Below the pieces are notes generated by a model, which worked only from the letters and a program-made list of their open reading frames with translations, searched no databases and had not been told where the DNA came from. Position numbers and translations under genes: made by a program. From positions 1-43,448 of IMG/VR virus record IMGVR_UViG_3300044950_000601: DNA of 43,448 nucleotides; one strand, given 5' to 3'. The stretch's first letter is position 1. Each line of letters begins with the position of its first letter. Below are positions 1 through 6,032 of the stretch, one piece after another. The stretch comes from a virus.

Positions 1-133
1 ATACACGGCATTGCGCATGGCGAGGACTGCCTTTTCCGCATACGCACCGACGCTTGCTGTGGGCGCGGATGGCATATCAACACGGGCGAAGATGTACCCA
101 TGCTCATTCAACCCTACCTCGCTTGGGACATTG
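1..133. repeat. Terminal direct repeat, left copy (circular junction)
   Basis: These bases recur at 43316-43448 with a single difference: G at position 7 versus A at 43322. The repeat shows the molecule is circular or terminally redundant, with a unit length of about 43,315 bp. The mismatch lies in the third position of an alanine codon (GCC versus GCT on the minus strand) of the lipoprotein gene crossing the junction. It is therefore silent, which suits a natural variant in the population better than a random end error. Confidence 0.95.
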
Positions 134-264
134 AACCCGGCCCCGCGTATGGCTTCAATCGCGGCAGCTTTCTGTTCTTCCGTGAATGGTACGACGGGCT
201 TTTCCGTGTGCTCGATACAGCCGGGCAAAACCGCCAGCGCCAGAATGAAGAGAAGATGCTTCAT
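1..264 (-). CDS. Lipoprotein next to integrase, 5' part (continues at 43448)
   Basis: Read on the minus strand from the ATG at 262-264 and joined through the terminal repeat to 43175, this is one 134-aa gene. The N-terminus MKHLLFILALAVLPGC is a short basic start, a hydrophobic stretch and a lipobox (LPG-C, proline at -2 is unusual), so the mature protein would be lipid-anchored at Cys16. The remainder is soluble-looking and has no motif I recognise. A GAGG sits 8 nt before the ATG. The stop overlaps the integrase ATG (TAATG), so the two are translationally coupled. In some temperate phages, such as TP-J34 (Ltp), lipoproteins in the lysogeny module block superinfection. By position this is a candidate for that role, but the function is inferred. 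Confidence 0.85.
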   Translation of the reverse strand, partial: MKHLLFILALAVLPGCIEHTEKPVVPFTEEQKAAAIEAIRGAGFNVPSEVGLNEHGYIFARVDMPSAPTASVGAYAEKAVLAMRNAVY

Positions 265-402
265 TATCGTGCCCTCATTTTGTTGTTGACGAAGTTTGAC
301 AAAAGGTTTACAGTACTTGTTGGGTGTGTGGCCGTTGCAAGACGCCTTGGATTCACACAGTGTACGCAATGCAGGGGAATGCATATGCAGGAAGAGCAGA
401 AT

Positions 403-849
403 CTAGGGCAACCGCCTATAGTTCTCGACGGCGGCAACATGGACAGCGAAGTAGTCATTGAAATCCTTAATGAATTTACGAAGCTCATTCAGCTTATCGA
501 CATCGCTATAGAGCGGCGAAACACAGATATCATGCGCGATCATTAGTTTATCACCCAACACCAGCCACGGATCCTTCACCGGCTCCAGTGGTGACACCAG
601 CCTCGGGCTATCCTGGGGCTGTTTTACATAGCCCCGTTCAGTCAGATACTTGAGCAGGGCTATTGTTTTGTCTGGCCCCAGTTTGCCGTGTGATGCGAAC
701 CCACGCAGCGAACCCGCCAAAGCACGCAGCGAAGTCGCCTCTATATCTCCACCAAGCGCGAGCGCTATCTCTTCATATTGCACCCTGTCTGCGACGGCCC
801 GAGCGAGTGCGTTTTGTGCTGCTTCTTTCCTCTTGTTGTGTGTGTCCAT
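403..849 (-). CDS. Hypothetical 148-aa protein, first gene of the leftward lysogeny operon
   Basis: The protein starts MDTHNKRKEAAQNALARAV and has a charged, probably helical N-terminal half and a C-terminal half rich in Asp, Phe and Tyr. I see no clear helix-turn-helix, catalytic motif, signal peptide or membrane segment. It is read leftward, away from the early operon, and followed by the lipoprotein and integrase genes on the same strand. That is where a temperate phage usually keeps its repressor or another prophage-expressed gene, so a regulatory role is possible but not shown. A 138-nt gap separates its TAG from the lipoprotein start; I see no gene in that gap. The six 13-bp repeats lie directly upstream of its ATG. 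Confidence 0.75.
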   Translation of the reverse strand: MDTHNKRKEAAQNALARAVADRVQYEEIALALGGDIEATSLRALAGSLRGFASHGKLGPDKTIALLKYLTERGYVKQPQDSPRLVSPLEPVKDPWLVLGDKLMIAHDICVSPLYSDVDKLNELRKFIKDFNDYFAVHVAAVENYRRLP

Positions 850-880
850 TTCCCTATCCCTTTCATGGTTGCCTGCTCCT

Positions 881-958
881 ATAGGCCAACCTCATAGGCC
901 AACCTCATAGGCCAACCTCATAGGCCAACCTCATAGGCCAACCTCATAGGCCAACCTA
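881..958. repeat. Six tandem 13-bp repeats (iteron-like)
   Basis: The unit ATAGGCCAACCTC occurs six times head to tail: 881-893, 894-906, 907-919, 920-932, 933-945 and 946-958. The last copy ends in A instead of C. Each unit contains AGG-CCAA-CCT, whose outer triplets are palindromic. The array lies between the leftward gene (start at 849) and the divergent early promoter. It could be a multi-site operator for a regulator or an iteron cluster for replication initiation. The unit is about one helical turn plus 2-3 bp, so successive copies rotate around the helix. Confidence 0.95.
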
Positions 959-981
959 CTCTATAAATACACATAAGTCAA
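953..981 (-). promoter_or_regulatory. Possible leftward promoter for the lysogeny operon
   Basis: On the minus strand TTGACT (976-981) is followed after 17 nt by TAGGTT (953-958), which lies in the promoter-proximal 13-bp repeat. The -35 match is good and the -10 is poor; TATAGA lies nearby but at the wrong spacing. If real, the repeat array would form the first transcribed bases, well placed to control the operon. Confidence 0.3.
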
Positions 982-1030
982 CGAAAAAATGCGCGCCGTT
1001 ACCCTCTGTAAACTTCCCGTAAATTTTTAG

Positions 1031-1059
1031 TTGACAAGAGGTGACATTCGTGCTATTTT
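1031..1059 (+). promoter_or_regulatory. Early rightward sigma70-type promoter
   Basis: TTGACA at 1031-1036, a 17-nt spacer and TATTTT at 1054-1059 make a near-consensus promoter. It lies 33 nt before the first early gene (GTG at 1092) and reads away from the leftward lysogeny operon. Confidence 0.8.
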
Positions 1060-1065
1060 AGTACA

Positions 1066-1077
1066 CGTTAGGTAACG
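1066..1077. promoter_or_regulatory. Operator-like palindrome at the early transcription start
   Basis: CGTTA-GG-TAACG is a 5+5 bp inverted repeat just downstream of the -10 hexamer, where a bound repressor would block initiation. A related half-site, CGTTACC, occurs at 997-1003 upstream of the -35 and forms a 7-bp inverted pair with GGTAACG at 1071-1077. Two sites flanking the promoter could support looping. The binding protein is unknown. Confidence 0.5.
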
Positions 1078-1091
1078 CGGAGGTAAATAGA

Positions 1092-1265
1092 GTGCAACCT
1101 AAACCGATGAAGATAGACGAACTTGCGGCGCATTTCAGCGTAAACAAGCGAACCGTCCGAAAGTGGGTGGCAGCTGGAATGCCTGTCTTGCACCCGTCCC
1201 CGAAGATCGTCCGGTTCGACGCTGAAGCCGTCATGGAATGGATGAAGCAGGGTGCAGCGGTATGA
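1092..1265 (+). CDS. Small HTH DNA-binding protein (excisionase/AlpA-like), 57 aa
   Basis: The gene starts at GTG 1092, with GGAGG at 1079-1083 and 8-nt spacing. The protein is nearly all one winged-helix-like HTH_17 domain: IDELAAHFSVNKRTVRKWV gives the helix-turn-helix and a short wing follows (KIVRFDAEAVMEWM). This is the pattern of excisionases and AlpA-type regulators. As the first gene behind the early promoter it is well placed to be the excisionase or a Cro-like regulator. Its stop overlaps the next start (ATGA). Confidence 0.8.
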   Translation: MQPKPMKIDELAAHFSVNKRTVRKWVAAGMPVLHPSPKIVRFDAEAVMEWMKQGAAV

Positions 1266-1630
1266 ACGCCGCCACCCTTTCCACGGTCGAGGCCGCCACG
1301 CTGCTGGGCAAGACCCGGCACTGCATCCGGCTTTGGTGCGAGACCGGGCAGATCGCCTGCACCAAAGATCCGGTGTCCGGCTGCTACCGCATTCCCGAAG
1401 ACGCCGTGCTCAAGCTGTCCGCCAGAACCAAGAGCGTGGCCCAGCGCAAGTGTCACACCCTGGCCGAGGCCGCTGCCATCCTCGGCATTTCGCGGGGTGA
1501 GGTGCAGCGCTTGTGCGACTGCCGACACGTGGCATTCCTCAAGCTGCCCACGGGCCGGATCCTGATCGAGGCCACGGAGATCGACCGGCTGATCGAACGC
1601 TATCGGCAACCGGCTGGAGGCACGGCGTGA
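1262..1630 (+). CDS. Protein with two MerR/excisionase-type HTH motifs, 122 aa
   Basis: The start at 1262 overlaps the previous stop by 4 nt; an in-frame upstream codon at 1238 lies inside the preceding gene and is less likely. Residues about 4-45 (STVEAATLLGKTRHCIRLW...) and 63-110 (HTLAEAAAILGISRGEVQRL...) each look like an HTH_17 module, and both end in a wing followed by a helix. A tandem pair suggests binding to two adjacent half-sites, as for a transcription factor or recombination directionality factor. The next gene starts inside its stop (TGATG). Confidence 0.8.
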   Translation: MNAATLSTVEAATLLGKTRHCIRLWCETGQIACTKDPVSGCYRIPEDAVLKLSARTKSVAQRKCHTLAEAAAILGISRGEVQRLCDCRHVAFLKLPTGRILIEATEIDRLIERYRQPAGGTA

Positions 1631-1794
1631 TGCGGATCTCGATCTTCTTCCGTGACGGTGGCTGGTGGTATCGCACCCCCACGACGCTGTGCTGTGGCCC
1701 GTTCGCGGACCCGGCGGAATGCACGCGGGACGCGCTGAAGATGGATGTGCCGCCGGATGAGTTTTTCCTGCGAGAGCACACCGTGGCGCGGTAA
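1630..1794 (+). CDS. Hypothetical 54-aa protein
   Basis: The ATG at 1630 overlaps the preceding TGA by one base, so it is probably translated by coupling. The small protein is rich in aromatic residues (FFRDGGWWYRT) and ends with an acidic segment. I recognise no family. It is the last gene before the structured gap. Confidence 0.6.
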   Translation: MRISIFFRDGGWWYRTPTTLCCGPFADPAECTRDALKMDVPPDEFFLREHTVAR

Positions 1795-2161
1795 CAAGTC
1801 CGTGGTGTGATAGTCAGGCGCTGAAGACCGGGCGCAACGTGGTATCGCTTGCCGGTGAGCGCATCACCGGCTGCAATTGAATCGTCCCCTATCCCGCTGG
1901 CCTGTCGCTGGCGGCGAATCTACCCGGCTGAGCGTTGTGCCACTACGAGCGCGCAGCCGGGCTTTACACCAATTCCCGCTTGTGCGGTTTTGGATTGTTC
2001 CGTGATGGGAACAACGCTGCCAACAAAAGCCCGCCGGAGGCTGTCCGGCTATGAGTGAGCCAGGAGCACACGACGATGTGACACCTACGAGCCAGTTGCT
2101 GCCCGCCGGGAGTGCATTTCCGGCGGGCAATTAAACCCACAACCAGAAAGGAAAGCGAACA
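1795..2161 (+). other. Gene-poor 367-bp region with three strong hairpins
   Basis: No convincing gene is present. Three inverted repeats stand out: GCCGGTGA/TCACCGGC at 1851-1858 and 1864-1871 (perfect 8-bp stem, 5-nt loop); CCCGGCTG/CAGCCGGG at 1923-1930 and 1954-1961; and TGCCCGCCGG/CCGGCGGGCA at 2100-2109 and 2120-2129 (perfect 10-bp stem, no T-tract). A 27-codon frame at 2051-2134 has no good ribosome site. Gaps this long are rare in this genome, so it may hold a leader RNA, antitermination site or small RNA. The last hairpin sits about 30 nt before the next ATG. Confidence 0.5.
2100..2129 (+). terminator. Strong hairpin before the recombination genes (terminator-like or leader structure)
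   Basis: A perfect 10-bp GC-rich stem with a 10-nt loop is followed by AATTAAA and not a T-run. It is therefore not a textbook intrinsic terminator. It may attenuate or process transcripts entering the 2162 gene, or stabilise the mRNA 5' end. Confidence 0.35.
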
Positions 2162-2470
2162 ATGCCAACACGAAACTACTACCGGGGCGCTTACGGCGAC
2201 ACCCAGCCGGTCACCGTCCACCCGTCGAAGGCCCTGGACCAGGAAGGCAAACTGAAGCCGGACCACTTCGCCACCGAGGCGGCTGCGTGGGGCAGCATCC
2301 TGGCGCACTGCGAGGACAGCGTAAACCATGCGGAACGGCGCAGCATCCACATCAACAAAGCCATGCAGGCGGCAGTGGATTACCTCGTGAATCGGCGCGT
2401 GGCACGGCGCAGGGTGGACCAGGCTTTCCGCGAGTGGAAGCAGCGGCACCCGATGAGCAATGCCGTATAA
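2162..2470 (+). CDS. Hypothetical 102-aa early protein
   Basis: The ATG is preceded by AAAGGAAAG. The protein begins MPTRNYYRGAYGDTQPVTV and becomes helical and basic at its C-terminus (VNRRVARRRVDQAFREW), which could contact nucleic acid. No family is recognised. It opens the recombination-gene run. Confidence 0.7.
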   Translation: MPTRNYYRGAYGDTQPVTVHPSKALDQEGKLKPDHFATEAAAWGSILAHCEDSVNHAERRSIHINKAMQAAVDYLVNRRVARRRVDQAFREWKQRHPMSNAV

Positions 2471-2514
2471 CGGAAACCAAAAACCAGAAACGACAACCAG
2501 AAGGAACGAAACGA

Positions 2515-2898
2515 ATGTCAAAGAATAACGAAGAACAGACGAAAGACGCCATGGAAGTCACGCACAGCCGACAGGTGTTGCAGGTTCGATTGACCGACGA
2601 CGAATTGATGGAGCAGGCACAGAAGATGGCCGAAGCGATGGAGGCAGCCGAACGCGCAGAGGGTGATCGCAAGGCGACGGCAACGCACTACAAGGCCATC
2701 GAGGAAGAGGCGCAGGGGTCGGCACGTGCGGCGCGGACGCTGCTTCGCAACGGCTACGACTACCGGGATGTGGATGTCACGATCACGAAGAACTGGGAAA
2801 CCAAAACCGTCACGATCACGCGGGACGACACCGGCGAAATTGTTTCCCATCGCGAGATGCGGGACAGTGAATTGCAGATCCCGATCCCTGCCGCCTAA
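2515..2898 (+). CDS. Hypothetical 127-aa coiled-coil protein
   Basis: I chose the ATG at 2515 because AAGGAA lies just upstream; the same frame stays open further upstream but there it overlaps the 2162 gene. Residues about 20-75 are rich in Glu, Ala, Met and Lys in a heptad-like pattern and should form a coiled coil. The C-terminal 50 residues look beta-rich (VDVTITKNWETKTVTITR). It sits directly before the RecF/SMC-like ATPase and may be a partner of the recombination genes, which is only a guess from position. Confidence 0.7.
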   Translation: MSKNNEEQTKDAMEVTHSRQVLQVRLTDDELMEQAQKMAEAMEAAERAEGDRKATATHYKAIEEEAQGSARAARTLLRNGYDYRDVDVTITKNWETKTVTITRDDTGEIVSHREMRDSELQIPIPAA

Positions 2899-2969
2899 AC
2901 GGAAACCGCCAGCAGAGTGTGAGCTCTACCGGCGGAACAACAAACAGTAACCACGAAAAGGATACACCA

Positions 2970-4289
2970 ATGCCTGAAGAAACGCAACCGGGGCTTCGCA
3001 TCGCCTCGGTCCAGATCGAGAACGTGAAATCGGTGAAAGCCTTTCACATGGAACCAACGCCCCTGGGGCTGACCATCGTAGGGGGAAAGAACGGGCAGGG
3101 GAAAACCTCAGTACTGGACGCAATCGCGTGGGTACTGGGTGGCGCAAAAAAAGCACCTTCGAAGGCCCAACGCAACGGGGCGATGTCGGACCCGTCTATC
3201 TCGCTGACCCTGAGCAATGGCATTCGGGTGGAGCGCAAGGGAAAGAACAGCACCCTCACCGTCATCGACCCCGACGGCAAGCGCAGCGGTCAGGCCCTGC
3301 TTGATGCCTTCGTATCGGAGTTCGCCCTGGACCTGCCGAAGTTCATGGACGCATCGAACAAAGAGAAGGCGTCGATCCTTCTGCGCATCCTCGGGGTCAG
3401 CGACCAACTCACGGCCTTCGACCAGGTGGAGGCCCGGCTTTATGCGGAGCGGCATAGCATCGGACAGATCGCCACGGCAAAGGCAAAGCACGCAGAAGAG
3501 CTTCCCGAGTTCCCCGACGTACCCGACGCGCCGCTGAGCATTTCGGAACTGATCATGCAGCAGCAGGCCACGCTCGCCCGCAACGGTGAAAACCAGCGCA
3601 AGCGCGAAGCCCTTGAACACTTCACGATGAAAATGGACGCGACCGCCAGGCGGGTGGAGCTTGCCAAGCAGGAACTTGCCACGGCCCAGGAAGAGTGGGC
3701 CAAGGCCATGCGCGAGCATGAGACTGCCAGCAAATCCGCCACGGACCTGAACGACGAAAGCACGGCGGAACTGGAACAGCAGATCGCCACGTTCGAAATG
3801 CTGAACGCGCAGATCGCAGCCAACGCGCAGAAGCAGGCGGCCCAAGATGAGGCGACCCAGTACCAGGCGCAATACGCCACGGCGGACCTTGAGATCGCCA
3901 AGCTGCGCAATGAGCGCATGGCCCTGCTGAACGACTCGCCTCTGCCCCTTCCTGGGCTTACCGTTGAAGATGGTGAACTCATTTACAACAGCCAGAAGTG
4001 GGACTGCATGAGTTCGTCGGAGCAGCTTCGGGTGGCAGTGGCCATCGTGCGCAAACTGAAGCCGGAATGCTGCTTTGTGCTGATGGACAAGTTAGAGCAG
4101 ATGGACCTCGACACCCTGGCCGAGTTCGGGGCGTGGCTGACCACGGAGGGCTTGCAGGTTATCGCCACCCGCGTGAGCACGGGGGATGAATGCTCGATCA
4201 TCATCGAGGACGGCCTTCCCGCGGGCAAGTCGTACGCGGATGTCATTACCGGAATTGAACTGCGGCCCAACGTCGCTATGGAATGGTAG
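2970..4289 (+). CDS. RecF/SMC-like AAA ATPase, 439 aa
   Basis: The ATG at 2970 follows AAAAGGAT. A Walker A motif lies at residues 38-46 (GGKNGQGKT) after an N-terminal beta strand typical of RecF/Rad50. Residues about 190-320 are a short coiled coil without a zinc hook. The second ATPase half carries the signature SSEQLRVAVA near 349 and the Walker B stretch CCFVLMDK at 367-374. The usual acidic residue after the Walker B Asp is Lys here, with Glu at 376. Phage proteins of this kind usually lie in recombination or replication modules, and its neighbour is a Sak4-like ATPase. It probably acts in DNA-end handling or recombination. Confidence 0.85.
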   Translation: MPEETQPGLRIASVQIENVKSVKAFHMEPTPLGLTIVGGKNGQGKTSVLDAIAWVLGGAKKAPSKAQRNGAMSDPSISLTLSNGIRVERKGKNSTLTVIDPDGKRSGQALLDAFVSEFALDLPKFMDASNKEKASILLRILGVSDQLTAFDQVEARLYAERHSIGQIATAKAKHAEELPEFPDVPDAPLSISELIMQQQATLARNGENQRKREALEHFTMKMDATARRVELAKQELATAQEEWAKAMREHETASKSATDLNDESTAELEQQIATFEMLNAQIAANAQKQAAQDEATQYQAQYATADLEIAKLRNERMALLNDSPLPLPGLTVEDGELIYNSQKWDCMSSSEQLRVAVAIVRKLKPECCFVLMDKLEQMDLDTLAEFGAWLTTEGLQVIATRVSTGDECSIIIEDGLPAGKSYADVITGIELRPNVAMEW

Positions 4290-4302
4290 GAGAAGAAGCA
4301 CT

Positions 4303-5334
4303 ATGCAGATCATCAAAGGAAAACAACCGAAGCCGGTGAAGTGCCTGATCTACGGCCCCGAGGGCGTCGGAAAGTCGAGCCTGGCGAAGGACTTCCCCAA
4401 GCCCCTGTTCATCGACGTTGAAGGCGGCACCTCGCGGCTCGACGTGGCACGCACCCCGAGGCCCACGAGTTTCGCCCACTTCAAGCAGATGATCGGGGAC
4501 ATCGTTCGTGACCCGATGGACTATCAGACCCTCGTGATCGACACGGCGGATTGGCTGGAGAAGCTGGCCATCAAGCAAGTTTGCGCGCAGAACGGTTTCT
4601 CGGGCATGGGTGGAAACAACGACTACGGCAAGAGCTATAACGAGCTCGCGGGCATGTGGTCGGACCTGCTGACACAACTGGAGGCGGACCTGATCGAAAC
4701 AGGGAAGATGCACGTGGTCTTCCTGGCGCATTCGACCACAAAGAAGTTCGAACTTCCCGAGGAAGAAGGCCAGTTCGACCGCTATCAGTTGGACCTTGAA
4801 AAGAAGGTGGCGCCGCTGCTCAAAGCGTGGTGTGACCTCATGATCTTCGTGAATTACCGGACCATCGTGGTGGTTGACGAAAAGATGAAGACGGCCAAGG
4901 GCCAGGGCGGCACGCGGCGAATGATGTTCGCGGAGCACACGGCGGCCTTCGACGCCAAGAACCGGGACGGCCTTCCTCGGGAGATGGACCTCGGCTTTGC
5001 CCCGATTGCCCACTGCTTCACCGGTCTATCTGCGAAAGTCCCAAACGCACCTATGGCGGCGGCCATCCCTGCCGCTGCCCCTATTGCCGCGATGGAGCCG
5101 ATGAAGCCCACGGAAGCAGGCCCCGTCCTTCAGCCTCAGCACGTGGCATTGCAGCAGCTACTCGCGGGGGCTGGGGTGACGTATGAGCAGCTTAACGCGG
5201 TGCTCGCGTCCCGTGGCAAGTACCCCGAGAACACGCCCCTGGGCAACATCGATCCAGTATTCATCGATGGTTATATCAATCCGCACTGGACGAAAGTTTT
5301 GGAAATGATCAACAGCGCGGCAGCCGCAGCGTAG
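4303..5334 (+). CDS. Sak4-like RecA-fold ATPase (AAA_24), 343 aa
   Basis: The start follows AGGAGAAGAAGCACT. Walker A is GPEGVGKSS (18-26), with a Walker B-like LVIDTADW at about 77-84. It continues through FLAHSTTKKF, AWCDLMIFVNYRT and an Arg/Gly-rich segment, the layout of phage nucleotide-binding AAA_24 proteins related to Sak4. These promote single-strand annealing or RecA-like strand exchange. The C-terminus is Ala/Pro-rich, followed by a small helical domain. The gene directly precedes an SSB-like gene, matching the known Sak4-SSB partnership. Confidence 0.85.
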   Translation: MQIIKGKQPKPVKCLIYGPEGVGKSSLAKDFPKPLFIDVEGGTSRLDVARTPRPTSFAHFKQMIGDIVRDPMDYQTLVIDTADWLEKLAIKQVCAQNGFSGMGGNNDYGKSYNELAGMWSDLLTQLEADLIETGKMHVVFLAHSTTKKFELPEEEGQFDRYQLDLEKKVAPLLKAWCDLMIFVNYRTIVVVDEKMKTAKGQGGTRRMMFAEHTAAFDAKNRDGLPREMDLGFAPIAHCFTGLSAKVPNAPMAAAIPAAAPIAAMEPMKPTEAGPVLQPQHVALQQLLAGAGVTYEQLNAVLASRGKYPENTPLGNIDPVFIDGYINPHWTKVLEMINSAAAAA

Positions 5335-5349
5335 AAAGACCTTCGAACG

Positions 5350-5814
5350 ATGAGCACTGAAATGGGAACAGCAATTGGGTGGGATGAAGAACGGATCGAA
5401 AACCCGAATGAGGGCGGCGATTTCGTCACACTGCCACCAGGCAAATACAACTTCACCGTTGACAAGTTCGAGCGGGGTAGGTTCGAAGGCTCGGCAAAAA
5501 TGTGCGCGTGCCCCAAGGCCGTCCTCACCCTGGGTATCGAAGGCGGGGAACTGGGCACGGTTTCGCACAAGCATAACCTCTACCTCAACAAGAAGTGTGA
5601 GGGGATGCTCTGTCAGTTCTTCGTGTCGGTGGGACTGCGCAAGCACGGCGATCCCCTGGTGCTGGCCTGGAACCAGTTGGTGGGACGTGCGGGCACTCTC
5701 GAATTGGGCAACCGCACGCACAACGAGAAGGTTTACAACGACGTGAAGAAGTTTCTCGATCCCCCTGAACAGTCCGAAGCCCCGGCCCAGGAAACGGAAG
5801 AAATTCCGTTCTGA
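5350..5814 (+). CDS. DUF669-like single-strand DNA-binding protein, 154 aa
   Basis: The core (PPGKYNFTVDKFERGRFEGS...) resembles DUF669 phage proteins found between recombinase and helicase genes. The acidic C-terminus ends EETEEIPF-like, with EEIPF as the last five residues, which mimics the DDIPF tip of bacterial SSB. In SSB that tip recruits RecO, PriA, exonuclease I and other partners. It therefore probably coats ssDNA and recruits host or phage enzymes. The stop overlaps the next start (TGATG). Confidence 0.75.
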   Translation: MSTEMGTAIGWDEERIENPNEGGDFVTLPPGKYNFTVDKFERGRFEGSAKMCACPKAVLTLGIEGGELGTVSHKHNLYLNKKCEGMLCQFFVSVGLRKHGDPLVLAWNQLVGRAGTLELGNRTHNEKVYNDVKKFLDPPEQSEAPAQETEEIPF

Positions 5815-6032
5815 TGCCTTTCGACTGGATCCAATCCGTGACGGCAGACCAACTGCCGGACGCCCCTTTCCGAGTCAATCACTACACAACGGTGGTTGAC
5901 TCGGGTAAGTGGCTGGCGAAGATCCAGGAAGAAGCACGGGATGGACTGGACCACCCACGGGCAAAGCGCGGCGCACTGCAACGAGAGATCGAACGGATCC
6001 AAGACCTGACAGAAGGAAAGAACGCATGGTGA
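5814..6032 (+). CDS. Hypothetical 72-aa protein coupled to the helicase
   Basis: The ATG shares a base with the preceding stop, and its own stop lies inside the next gene. The sequence (MPFDWIQSVTADQLPDAPF...) has a helical, charged C-terminal half. No family is recognised. Its place between SSB-like and helicase genes suggests a replication accessory role. Confidence 0.65.
   Translation: MPFDWIQSVTADQLPDAPFRVNHYTTVVDSGKWLAKIQEEARDGLDHPRAKRGALQREIERIQDLTEGKNAW

Noticed and set aside
264-488. Small minus-strand frame ending at the lipoprotein start
   Set aside because: It overlaps the 403 gene in another frame, lacks a ribosome site and has no domain, although its stop happens to overlap the lipoprotein ATG.
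100-546. Plus-strand frame across the start of the window
   Set aside because: Antisense to the lipoprotein and the 403 gene, both of which have better starts and context.
881-958. CRISPR-like array
   Set aside because: Copies are directly adjacent with no spacers; this is a plain tandem repeat.
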